In this document: positions 1-9,611 of the stretch, in pieces
Position numbering within the stretch: the stretch's first letter is position 1
Layout: every line of letters starts with the position of its first letter
DNA from: Hirsutella rhossiliensis
Lineage: Eukaryota; Ascomycota; Sordariomycetes; Hypocreales; Ophiocordycipitaceae
Assembly: GCF_020360975.1 (NCBI RefSeq)
Contig: NW_025408668.1
Location: 8,370,001-8,434,000 of the forward strand
Reading direction: 5' to 3'
DNA length: 64,000 bases
Position numbers and translations under genes: made by a program
The notes under the pieces: model-generated
What the model was told of the DNA's origin: nothing
Database searches by the model: none
What the model saw: only the letters and a program-made list of their open reading frames with translations

Positions 1-1286
1 CTAATGCTATTGTGATTGTGTACTGAATTGCCAGCTCGCCGGGCCGGTTATTTGCATACCTTGGGTATCATGCAAATTTATGAGGCATTTCCGCTGCAAT
101 ACCAAGAAAAGACGACCAGGTCGCTTGCAAGGTCGCTTGCAAGACCGCGTCTCGCTTGCTAGGCAACAAGGTCTCATTGCAGATGCTGCTGTATGGTGAG
201 CCACTTGGTGTTAGAGAGCTCGTCATTTTTGCCTCGTATGCCATGTGCGTATGGAAGTGAACGCTTTTAATGCACATAGATGTGATCTTGTCTGTCGCGT
301 CGGCCTCCGTCTGCCTCCGTCTGCACCTACCCAGTCTGCCACGGTTGCCACACTCTGCTTTCTCTGTTTTCAATACTTCGCCTCTATATTCTCGATACCA
401 ATATGCTATCGTCGCTCTACCGACAATATCAGAAGCTGCGTTGCTACATGACTTCATTTGGTTGACGTACTATGAAACAACCAAGGTGCCAAAAAGGCAT
501 CATCTGAGCAGATGAAAACTTGCTCCCTGCAGCAATCAAACAAAGGATGGAGAAGTGCTGTCAGTCTTTGGGATAGGGAACACTTCTTTGCGAGCCGGGT
601 CATCTGCGGTGAGCCAAAAAGACGGCTGCCCATTTTCGCCGATGGCGATTACTACCGCGGCAGACCCCAAGAGACACCATATATTCATCCAGAATCCTAT
701 TTCTGATCTGGGGACTGTCGACTTGGCAGGAATGTGGGAACCTGAACTCGTCCAGATTTTTGAGCCGGCAGCCTTGGCCATTTCTAGGCTGCCTTGGGCC
801 CCTTCATACGGGCGGATGTGGCTACAAACTCTCAGGACGACCTTAACAGAACTGGGCGTGAAAAGACTTCACTCGATCGTTTCGGAAACTTCGTCCTCTG
901 GGCGGGCTACCAGATCGGTAGCAGTTAGTCCGACACACGCTGGTCAGTCACACTAAGACCTCTCATCACTTCATTCCTCGAGGCGGGCGATTAGATGGGG
1001 TCCTCAGGGGACTCTCTAATGCTTAAAACAACTAGGGGAGAGAACATAAGCTTACACGCCAAAACCATCATGCTTGTTTCTAACCCATTTGGAGCACATC
1101 TACCTACACATAGGACAAGTCAATTGCACGATCACGCCCCCTCCTCATTTCTTGTCGGCCCAAGCATTCACGCACTCACCAGGTATTTACGGAATGGACA
1201 TGTCAAACGACGAACCAGCCACCTGCTCCAACATTCCGACAACGCATCCCTCCAGCCAAAGAGGTCCGCCCGTCTCGCCACTATCC
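1..1286. other. Intergenic, no convincing gene
   Basis: This is the 3' flank of the methyltransferase gene. Several overlapping reading frames of 60-135 codons occur on both strands, but none shows a recognisable domain, a start context or coding-like composition, so I call none of them. There is one small perfect direct duplication of a 12-bp unit at 118-129 and 130-141. CpA and TpG are at ordinary frequency, so this is not RIP-affected DNA. Confidence 0.6.
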
Positions 1287-4265
1287 TCAGTCCGCCAACG
1301 CAACCCGAATCACCTCGTCATTGCCGGCTCGAGACTTCCTGGCATATCCGTTGAGCATCCGGAAGCCCGCCTTGCAACCACTGCCCTCCTCCATCACCGC
1401 GTGAACCCCCTCGAGGCACTTGTCTGCCTCCCGCACCGCCGTCCCCGTCGTCACGGTATCCGCCAGTCGTAGCTCTCCCGCAACCTTTTCCATCTCGCAC
1501 CGGAGGAGCCACCTCTCCCAGCTCCATCCGCCGACAACACTGCACATGCTCGCAATGTCGTCACTGCTGCCCATCACCATTGCGTCCATTTGGCGGACCG
1601 TCGGCTCCCCGTCACCCTCCGCGCCACTGCTGCTCGGCGGCATTGGGGGTGTGTGCACCTTTCTCTTGGCCCTGAGTGGGAGACACATCCACACGCGGCG
1701 GACGTCCTCGAAGCCGGCACGGGCGAGGCGTCCCAGCCACATCCTGGATGGACTGGGATCGTAGCCAAGCGTCTTGAGAGAAAAGCCAAACTCGACGCTT
1801 TTGGCGAGGCCCAGCGGCCCTGCATTGATTATGTCCGAATCGAGAATCGAAAACTCCAGATAGCCACCAGGCCTGAGGACCCGCATGCACTCCCGCAGGC
1901 AGCCCTCCCACTCGTCCTCGCCATTTTCGCCAAAGAACTTGAGGATGCTGTGAAGCTCGCGGGCCGAGATGAGATCGAATTGATCATCGGCAAAGGGGAG
2001 CTGCGTGAGCCGCTCCACCGCCACTTGACGGTGATTCGGCGGGCCGCGAATGTTTGAGTTGGAGAGCTGTCGGATTGCCTTGGTGGTGACCGTGTACACT
2101 TTGGCATTGGGATACTGGAGTGCGCAGTGCCAACCCCAGTCGCAAGTGGACTGCCCGCCAAGATCGAGAACCCTGGCACGATGACGAGCAGAGCCGTCCA
2201 GTTCCGGCGCCGCGCAAGAGGGTTGCGCGAGCTGCTTGGTGACCGGAGCAGTGATGAGGCGACCGCCGTTGAGAAACTTGATGGCGGCCACATGCCAAGT
2301 CGGCATTGCCATCTGGTTCGCCGCCTCAAACTCCTTTTCCCTGCGCAGTCTCTCGGGGTCGTCGGTCAGGACGAGGTCCCCACGAGCCACGTTTGCGCTC
2401 AGACGCTTCTTGGCGGATTGGGGAACGACGCTGAGCTGGTACTTTCCAAGAAGCTGGTTGCGATGCATCTTGCGAAGCGCCACTCGCTGAGCCTGAAGAG
2501 CCTCGAAGCGGGCGAGCTGGTGGATGAAGACGTCGTGCCGTTGCGTTCGGACGATGTAGTCCTGGAATGCGCGGTAGTACGCCGACTCTCGCTGCAGCAG
2601 CTTGTGCGGAAGGTTCTTTGGCTGAGCAGCAGGCGAGCTAATGACTGAGAAGCGTACCACCTTTTTCTGAGATGCCGGGTCCCGCTCCGGGTCCCGCTCC
2701 GGCTGAAGCCCTCCGGCCTCGGCCTCCTCCGCTTCGGAGACCTCGTCGACCGCCTTGGGAGCAACATCGTCTTCGACAACGTTGCTGATGCCCGTCAAGT
2801 AAGCTCGCTGCGCCAGGAGCCACAGCTCAGTGCGGTCGAGGTTTGACAGGGCGACTTTCTGTTGCTTCCGGGCGTAGTCGGGATCGTAGTCGATCACGAT
2901 CTCGGTTGGAGCGTCTTGTACCCGAGGAGAAGACGGTGACTTGATAGTTTCCTCAGAAGAGTCTGAATCCTTGTGCTGAATGACGGGCCTGGCAGTGGGA
3001 ATCCCATCAGAGATGTCATCGTCTCGAACCTCGACGACACGCTCAACAGGGGCCGAGGACAAGTCGAAGCTCCGGTAGAAGTCTTCGGCGGGATCCGGAC
3101 GCTGGGATGCTGGCTGACCAGGGACCTCTGAGTTCCAAGGACACCGGTAGAATTGCTCGGCAGTCGTGGAGGTGGGGGGATGCAAGCCCTCAGGGGAATT
3201 TGCTAGCATGTGCCAGGTACTGCGGGTTCGAGGGGAAAGCCCGGAGAAGAATCCACCTGGCGACGGGATTTCCAGCCTCGTCAGCTCGGCGAGGGAGTGC
3301 CGATTCGGAGACACAAGCCTTTCCTGAGCAAGCTGAGAGGAGAAACTGGTGACGAGTCGCAGAGGTTGCTGGCGCATCTCGGGGGCTTGATAGGACGGTG
3401 CCTGAGGAATCTCCAGAAGTTGCGATGGTTGCTCGTGGACCTCGTCCTCGCCGCAGGAGAGGGCCTGAAGAGTCGCGAGCGCGCCTGGCTGCAGATGCAC
3501 GCCGGCCCATGCCTCGTCGGTCGTGGCTTCGTCGTTTCCGATGACGGGGGTGACGGGCGCGCTCATGGCCGCGAGTTGCTCGGAGGAGAAGCTGCCATCG
3601 AGAGAAGGAGGCGCCGAGATTGTCGGTACTTCAAGAGCCTGCTGCTTGCCCATGAACTCGACCTGGGCCGGCGACATGTGTAACTTGACCGAAGGGGTTG
3701 GCGGCACAGGCGAAGCGGTTTTCTTGAGCTTGTCGACGGCAGACCAGGCCTCGACGGCGCCCGGAGGACCTGTCGGGATAGTAAGGCGAGTCGGTTGCTT
3801 GGACGACGAGCCATGATCGGATTTTGCGTGCATCCTACGGACGGAGGACGAGCGGCGCAACGGGCGTGTCAGGTCCTTACCGTCGTCTTCCTCGGACACA
3901 TCGTAGAGGTCCTCGAACTCGGTGTTTTCGGTGGCGAGACTGGCCCGGTTCCATGGGTTGGACGAGTTGGTCGGGGAGCTGTCGGCTCCGGACACGGTGG
4001 ACGGCGACGACGGCAGGATGGGGGCGGCGAGGTAATGCATTCCTCTTGGGGTCGGGAAGTGATCACTGACGGGCGACAGCCAGGCCTCGATTTTCAGATG
4101 CGAAGAATCGCCGCGCCGCGTCCTTCTGCCGGTCGCCGCCTGCGGGACTTGGCCATCGTCGCTGTCCTCCTCTATTATGGGATTAAGAAGCCTCTTTTGT
4201 CTTGGAGCCAGCGAAGAGTCTCGAGACATGTACCTGTCGTTGGGCAAGCGAAGCGCCTCGGCCAT
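1287..4265 (-). CDS. Disordered-N-terminus SAM-dependent methyltransferase
   Basis: An intact 992-residue single-exon gene. Residues 1 to about 480 are Ser/Pro-rich and acidic with no visible fold. About 480-690 hold charged helical segments, including an ERDP-ERDP duplication and a Gln/Arg/Leu-rich helix. From about 695 to 810 there is a class I Rossmann methyltransferase core: motif I VLDLGG near residue 702, an acidic/aromatic motif FDLISAREL near 763, and the post-motif loop VLRPGGYLEFSILDSD near 795-806. The core therefore probably binds S-adenosylmethionine and resembles the Methyltransf_11 type. The usual second motif I glycine pattern (GCGTG) is replaced by GGQST, so activity is likely but not certain. 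The substrate is unknown. No signal peptide or membrane segment is seen. The start was chosen because it is the first in-frame ATG, with a good context (CAAGATGG). Confidence 0.85.
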   Translation of the reverse strand: MAEALRLPNDRYMSRDSSLAPRQKRLLNPIIEEDSDDGQVPQAATGRRTRRGDSSHLKIEAWLSPVSDHFPTPRGMHYLAAPILPSSPSTVSGADSSPTNSSNPWNRASLATENTEFEDLYDVSEEDDGKDLTRPLRRSSSVRRMHAKSDHGSSSKQPTRLTIPTGPPGAVEAWSAVDKLKKTASPVPPTPSVKLHMSPAQVEFMGKQQALEVPTISAPPSLDGSFSSEQLAAMSAPVTPVIGNDEATTDEAWAGVHLQPGALATLQALSCGEDEVHEQPSQLLEIPQAPSYQAPEMRQQPLRLVTSFSSQLAQERLVSPNRHSLAELTRLEIPSPGGFFSGLSPRTRSTWHMLANSPEGLHPPTSTTAEQFYRCPWNSEVPGQPASQRPDPAEDFYRSFDLSSAPVERVVEVRDDDISDGIPTARPVIQHKDSDSSEETIKSPSSPRVQDAPTEIVIDYDPDYARKQQKVALSNLDRTELWLLAQRAYLTGISNVVEDDVAPKAVDEVSEAEEAEAGGLQPERDPERDPASQKKVVRFSVISSPAAQPKNLPHKLLQRESAYYRAFQDYIVRTQRHDVFIHQLARFEALQAQRVALRKMHRNQLLGKYQLSVVPQSAKKRLSANVARGDLVLTDDPERLRREKEFEAANQMAMPTWHVAAIKFLNGGRLITAPVTKQLAQPSCAAPELDGSARHRARVLDLGGQSTCDWGWHCALQYPNAKVYTVTTKAIRQLSNSNIRGPPNHRQVAVERLTQLPFADDQFDLISARELHSILKFFGENGEDEWEGCLRECMRVLRPGGYLEFSILDSDIINAGPLGLAKSVEFGFSLKTLGYDPSPSRMWLGRLARAGFEDVRRVWMCLPLRAKRKVHTPPMPPSSSGAEGDGEPTVRQMDAMVMGSSDDIASMCSVVGGWSWERWLLRCEMEKVAGELRLADTVTTGTAVREADKCLEGVHAVMEEGSGCKAGFRMLNGYARKSRAGNDEVIRVALAD

Positions 4266-4836
4266 CTTGTCTGAGCAACAATGCCTCGTATCCAGACGAG
4301 GGCTGTTGCAATCAAGATGACGGTATAAAAAAAGACGAGTATTGCTGCAAGACTTTTGGGGGCTGACGACCAGCGTCGAGCAATGAAGGTAGGATTAAAG
4401 ACAGGATGCTTCGGTCAACGAAGCGTCTATTACAGCATCAATGGCAAGAGAAACGGGGGGTCGGAAGAAGTGAATGGCGAGGAAAGGGACGGGTCGGACG
4501 GTGTGCCTGGGCATAGTTATGGGGGACCTTGGGTGATGGCTGATGTTGCATCCAGGCTGCGTGAGCGGCTACGGGCGGGCAGGACAAAGGCTCGAGGGAC
4601 CGGATGGGGCAACGCGGCATGGGACGAGGTTGCAGCATGGCGGCAGCACGACGGGCGAGGTGACTGGCGATGGCGCGGACGCTTGAAGACAGCTTGTGAG
4701 GTTGCGGCGGATGGGCAGATTGAGCGACACCATGGGCCCAATCAAAGGAGCAGGGCCGCCGTCTAAATTTGGACGGCAGGGGGCCTTGGGTGGTCGGCTT
4801 GCTCAGCTACTGGCTGGCTCCCCGGTCGACGTCGCG

Positions 4837-4875
4837 CTGGAGTCGCAGGCTGGAGTCGCAGGCTGGAGTCGCTGG
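4837..4875. repeat. 13-bp tandem repeat, three copies
   Basis: Three head-to-tail copies of CTGGAGTCGCAGG; the third differs at one base. It lies about 570 bp upstream of the methyltransferase start. No function is implied. Confidence 0.85.
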
Positions 4876-5006
4876 CTGCAGCGGCGCCAGCCAATGAGGC
4901 TGATGTTGGGGGACCGCCGGGCGGCTACGTGTCTCGTCTGGGCGGCGGCGATTGGAGGCGGGGGAGTGATGAGGATGCAGGCTTCGGCCGGCTGCGGGCA
5001 AGACGT

Positions 5007-5110
5007 GTACAGTATCCGTACTTGCTGCACAGAAGTTAACTTACTCCGTACAGTATCAGTACAGTACATGTCGGAGGAACTCGGCCGTCTGGGTCATGTG
5101 TACAGTGTCC
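5007..5110. repeat. Cluster of GTAC-AGTA palindromic motifs
   Basis: Several overlapping GTACAGTA/TACTGTAC-like units occur at 5007-5021, 5046-5070 and 5099-5110. Similar GTAC-centred short repeats are familiar in intergenic DNA of Sordariomycetes. It could be a transcription-factor cluster or simple repeat DNA; the sequence does not decide. Confidence 0.5.
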
Positions 5111-6090
5111 ACGACGAGGGGAGCCGCCGGCCAGCTTGGACGGCCGCCGTCTTGAGGGTCTTGAGGCAGACGAGGGGGCGATCCGGGCGGGCCCTTGATG
5201 GTCGAGATGCAAATGCTCCTTTCGAGCGCAGGGCAAGGCGAGGCAGCAGCAGCCGGGGCAGAAGGGCGCCAAACGATGGGCATCAACCCCGCGCGTCTGG
5301 GCCTGCGCGTGAAGCCCTGTTGTCCGTCATGTGTTGATTGTGTTTGTACGTATGTAATTACACCAGAGGCAGGTGATGCTAGAAGGGGGGCCACAGGGAG
5401 TGGCTCTCAGCCACAGCGCCACACGCGCGGTAGCTCCGCCCCACCGGTGGCGGATAGATAAATAGTCCGGGCCCGAGGGCGCTGTGTATATCGCCAGCGT
5501 CCGAGGTGGCCCTCTTGAATAGACCATCCTTCTTTCAACCTTTCAACCTGACCCCAAGTGCACCAGCAGGGCTCCCCTACTCCCCTCAGGAGGCAGCCCT
5601 CATGTGAGTCGGCCTCGCGGCATCGGATTAGCTCATCACCTCTTTCCTCGGGCCTTCCAACTCGTCCTCGGTTTGCTTGGGCCGCCTGACGTCCAGTTTC
5701 CTAACGCATCCATCGGCGCTCGCGAATGGCCAAACCAACTCCAACCCAGATCCAGCAACGGCGCCGCAGCAGCATGCGCCTCCTTCTCCCCCGCGCCACG
5801 CATCCTGGCCCCGGGTGAAGCGTAGCTCGCTCGAACTCTTGCATCAAAGTCGCCATGCAAACATGTACACGTTCCTGCTTTCCACCTCTTATCCTCGGTC
5901 GAGCAAGTCAATGCTACGTTGTGCCAGTTGATCCCATGCCGTTAAACACTGCATATCAAGTCCATGTCAGCGACCTGGAAGACCGGAGCTCCTTATCGGC
6001 GGCGAGATATCCATGCAACTCGTCCTTAACATCTCCAAGCTCTACAAGTTGCTAATCATGCCGTTGAGAGTTACATAGTTAAAGTCAACT

Positions 6091-6127
6091 ACCTAGGTAG
6101 GTGGTAAGTAGGTAGGTAGGTAGATAG
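6091..6127. repeat. Imperfect (TAGG)n simple repeat
   Basis: A short run of TAGG/GTAGG units just downstream of the protease stop codon, in its presumed 3' UTR. Confidence 0.8.
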
Positions 6128-6179
6128 TCTATGCCGAACAGCATCCAAGAAGCGATTGTCTTTTTGGGTACATTGTCTA

Positions 6180-7993
6180 CTAACGAGTCCAATATGCGCT
6201 ATATCCACAGCCTTGCTTGCCAACCTCTCGTGAAGCCCGTTTGGTAGAGCATATTCCTGAAGGATCAGCGCTTGAAGAAGCAGCGCCCGAAGAATCAGGG
6301 CGTGGATAGTAACGAGCGCAGCAGTTGGTCTTGCAATCGGCATCGCTAAGGCACGACCCCTCAATCCATTGTAGCCCCCGGCCGTTTCCTAGATGCTTTT
6401 GCTGTGTCTGTGGCCACTTCTGCCGCGGCGGCTGCTGTTTCTCTGGCCATGCCTGCTGCTTGTTCTTCTTCTGCTGCTGTGCCCGCTGCTGCTCCTTCGG
6501 CTGTTGCTGCGGGGCCTGATACTGCTGTTTATTTGGCCTCTGCTGCTGCCTTGCTGGCCAAGGCGGCTGCTTGTTCTTCTTCTGCTGCTGTGCCCGCTGC
6601 TGCTCCTTCGGCTGTTGCTGCTGGGCCTGGCACTGCTGCTCATTTGGCCTCTGCGGCTGCCTTGCTGGCCAAGACGGCTGCCCTATTGGCTGAGTCTGCT
6701 GCTTTAAAGGGGGCGGCGGCCGGTCCTGCTGCTGTGACTGCTGCTGTGACTGCTGCTGCTCCTTCGGCTGTTGCTGCTGGGCCTGGTACTGCTGCTTATT
6801 TGGCCTCTGCGGCTGCCCCATTGGCTGAGGCTGCTGCTTCACTGGCTGCGGCGACTGGTCCTGCTGCTGTGTCTGAGGCTCCGTTGGCTGAGGAGGCTGC
6901 GGCCAGTAATAATTCTGGTCGTGATGCTGGTATGGTAGGCGGAATTTGGTGTATATTTCCCTCATGTGCTCCTTCTGACCGTCTGTAATTGTTTGGGTTT
7001 CGCAGTCTCTAGAGCAAGTAGATATATTAGGACGGTCTGTTTGGCTTGGTTTGAATTGGTAGGCGCTTACCCTGAACTCGAGACCATAAAGTTTCGAATA
7101 TGGTCGGGTTTATCATCAAGAAGTTGGCAAGTGTTTACTGAGCCTAGTTCAGGACAATCATTCGTTATTAAAAGCTGGTGAGCGGGAGTATCCTTAATAC
7201 CGTCGTTATCCTTATCGCATGATTTGGAATCTGTGTGCTTGAGCCCCAACCAATGGCCAGCCTCGTGAGCAAGTGTATTCGCTAACCGGGCTCTAGGGTT
7301 CTGAAAATAAACTCCTGGAAAGCTGATGCTGGATACGATCACGTTCCCGGTTCTCACCATACCAACCCGAATAGGGTCACTCGATGACCAGAGGGATGGG
7401 AAGGAAGCGCGTCCAACCACCCCATTCATACCACTGCTATGCACTACCTCCTCATATCGATAGACAAAAAAAACATTTATAGAGTGGTGAGCACCTCGGT
7501 GTCTCTCTTCCAGCAATTGGTCGCGTTTATCAGGATCTCGAACTAGCCCTCCTGAGTCGAAAAGCTCAGGAGTAACTTCCCAATGAAAATCATCGACCGA
7601 AGTATCGAAGAAAAAGCTGGGAGCGAAGAAATCATTTAAATGGTCTATACGGGCATTTATTAGGTCTTCCTAAAAAGCTCTTTAGCGATTATTATCGTTT
7701 ACCGTAGAAAAGCAAGCAGACTATACCGTAAGATAGCCGCCCGATAGGTCTTCATTGACGGCCAAGACGTTGATATATGTTGGCACTATAATTTTCGAGG
7801 GCGCGGGCGCCTCACGCTTTGCAATGTTGGAGTCCTGATGTAGGGCCAACTTCATGCTAGCCAAGTACTCGTCGCTAGGGTCTGGAGTGCCACAGGAAAC
7901 AATGCTCCCATTGTAAAACAGAGCCTTGGTACCTGTGGCTGCAGCTATTAAGCTGGCGGCTAGGAAACGGATTCGAGGAAGCATGGTTAGCAA
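6180..7993 (-). CDS. Secreted M43-type metalloprotease with Gln-rich linker and Cys-rich tail
   Basis: I join three exons: 7993-7727, 7669-7071 and 7008-6180, giving 564 residues. Both introns are GT-AG and short. Residues 1-24 look like a signal peptide. The catalytic domain (about 90-320) contains HEAGHWLGLKH at 224-234, which supplies the three zinc histidines and the catalytic Glu of the pappalysin/M43 family. It is followed by the family's acidic DNDGIKDTPA segment and by the Met-turn region NFM near 284. The protein should act outside the cell. Unusually, residues about 327-495 are a Gln/Pro-rich low-complexity linker built on a 37-residue repeat. Residues 501-564 form a module with six cysteines spaced C-x5-C-x3-CC-x22-C-x13-C, resembling small secreted cysteine-rich proteins. 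It lies about 1 kb from the RIP-mutated transposon block. Confidence 0.82.
6440..6830 (-). repeat. 111-bp coding minisatellite in the protease linker
   Basis: Within exon 3 a 111-bp unit (37 codons, Gln-rich) occurs about three times. Two copies offset by 111 bp near 6460 and 6572 are almost identical at DNA level; the third is degenerate. Copy number is likely to vary between strains. Confidence 0.75.
7009..7070 (-). other. Intron 2 of the M43 protease
   Basis: 62 nt, GTAAGC donor and CTCTAG acceptor. Splicing joins a phase-2 codon (Gly 289) and restores the conserved segment after the Met-turn. Reading through would stop within two codons. Confidence 0.85.
7670..7726 (-). other. Intron 1 of the M43 protease
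   Basis: 57 nt, phase 0, GTATAG donor and TTTTAG acceptor. Removing it joins the propeptide segment SGGYLT to EDLINARIDHLNDFFAP, which fits the usual start of the fungal M43 domain. Confidence 0.8.
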
Positions 7994-8054
7994 ATATGCA
8001 AACTGGTGAGTTCTTTCAAGGAAGAATCGTTACATATAGAAAAGGTTGAGGAAA

Positions 8055-8080
8055 GAATGAATAGATGGATGGATGGATGA
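8055..8080. repeat. (GATG)n simple repeat
   Basis: A short GATG/GAATG tract about 70 bp upstream of the protease start codon, in its probable 5' UTR or core promoter. Confidence 0.8.
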
Positions 8081-8122
8081 ATTCAAGATTGAGGTTGTAC
8101 ATGCCACGGCCATGTCTGGATG

Positions 8123-8132
8123 TTATATATTA
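8123..8132 (-). promoter_or_regulatory. Possible TATA element of the protease gene
   Basis: On the minus strand this reads TAATATATAA, 130 bp upstream of the ATG at 7993. Position and sequence fit a TATA box, but AT-rich stretches are common here. Confidence 0.3.
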
Positions 8133-9060
8133 GGCATGAAAGGCCGACGCAAGAATTTTATAAAATTGCTTGCGGGATGAAGCCGAGGCATTTATCACCC
8201 CGGTGCCTAATATCATGCCAAAGTATTTTATATTTTACTCAAGAAACAGCTTGGCCAGGTCTATAAGTGGAGGCGCCTTATACCACACCACTCAACGCAC
8301 CAGGAACAGTGACATAGATACAGTGACCAGAGACAAGATTTTCAGGGTCGGTACATATGCAAGTACGACGCATGATATGGACGCAATTGGTCCTCCAAGT
8401 CCCCGAAATGAGGCGGCACGGCATCAGTGGCCCCCGAGCGCGGTGGCACTCTCCTCATGTGTCCCTGCAAGTTATTACTAGGGGGTAACGGACGAGATAT
8501 GCGGCAGAACCAGGACGTCTTTGGTCAGGGCTCCCCGGCCTTGGCTCTGGGTGTGCGGCCCTCGTCTGCCGACTATAGTGTCGTCGAGAGGGTCCCGCGC
8601 GCACTGTCGACCCGGTAGTCATCTGTAAAGCCTCTAGGCCTGTGTGGCGGAGCGTACATCCCACGCCCTCCCTCCCGGCATGGACCGACACGAAGCTGAC
8701 ACGGCATTGCTTATGACTCCTTCAAACTGGAAGCTAATATGGCAGCCCAAGGAGAAGTGTGGCTTGGGGCGGGAAAGCAACGTCGCAGTTGACAAGAAAT
8801 TGGCTGGGCAACAAAGAGTCAGGCAATGCGTGTGGATCGATGGTGTTTTAGGCTACAACAGGGAAGCGATGCGGAGAGGCTTCTAGAAAGTCGATGTTTC
8901 GAGCCCTGTGCGGGACTAATAGGGGCTATAACTGCTAGGAGATTGGCCGGAATGCGAAGCCGCAGACATTAAATATAGGAGGTATAGTACGCTGAACCGG
9001 GCCACCACTACGGGGAATGTCGGTGTTAAGGAGAGCGGGTATAAGAGGCTATAGTTATGC
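8133..9060. other. Upstream region and edge of the RIP block
   Basis: No gene is supported. Short frames at 8170-8886 on both strands are unconvincing. Up to about 9,020 CpA and TpG are frequent. After about 9,060 they practically vanish, so this stretch contains the boundary between normal and RIP-mutated DNA. Confidence 0.6.
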
Positions 9061-9611
9061 CTAGTAGACCTAATAGTTATATATAATAGAGCCTACCTAT
9101 ATAATATAACTCCCCTAGCTTAAGGATATAATATAGGCCTAACTTAGGTATAGGAATATCTTAATACCCTCTTTTAGCTAGCTATATATAGTAACTATAT
9201 TTATATAAGCTTTTCCCTTATCTTAATAAATAGACTTAGATATATATTATTAAATTTACCTTTCTATACCCTTATTTCTTTTACTATATTCTTAAGCGTT
9301 TACTTAAGAGTTATATACTTAGTTTATATAACTATATTATCTTTTACTTATTAATATTACCTCTAAAGCTATTTATAAGCTATTAATACTATTATAACGT
9401 TTAAACTATAGTATTAAGGTAAGGAGCCTAGCTATATTAAAGAGTATTATTAAAACTATATAAATTATATATCCTTTAAAAAAAGATATTACTTATTAAG
9501 CTTAACCTTTTATTTTCTTAAGATATTTTTAAAGGAAGTAAGAGGGAATAATTATATTATAAGGTTAATTAAAAGCCTTAATTAAATATTATAAATTAAA
9601 AAGATTAAAAT
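9061..9611. other. RIP-mutated, AT-rich, unidentified
   Basis: Very AT-rich and essentially without CpA/TpG. It is presumably a degraded transposon, but I could not recognise a protein family in any frame. Confidence 0.5.

Larger units (their letters stand above)
4266..6179. other. Intergenic: methyltransferase promoter side and protease 3' flank
   Basis: About 1.9 kb separate the start of the methyltransferase gene from the stop of the metalloprotease gene; both are transcribed leftwards. It should hold the methyltransferase promoter and the protease 3' UTR. Short frames on both strands look like GC-rich noise. Three small repeat tracts are listed separately (4837-4875, 5007-5110, 6091-6127). 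Confidence 0.6.

Noticed and set aside
68..956. Frames of 81-133 codons on both strands upstream of 1 kb
   Set aside because: They overlap each other on opposite strands, show no domain, and have no supporting start or splice context.
4356..5461. GC-rich frames up to 213 codons in the intergenic region
   Set aside because: Composition follows local GC and tandem repeats; frames occur on both strands and no domain is seen.
6393..6988. Long Ala- and Leu-rich frames on the + strand
   Set aside because: They are the antisense of the CAG-rich glutamine repeat in protease exon 3; CTG/GCT runs give open frames without coding meaning.
8170..8886. Several short frames between the protease and the RIP block
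   Set aside because: They are low in information, mutually overlapping, and without recognisable product.
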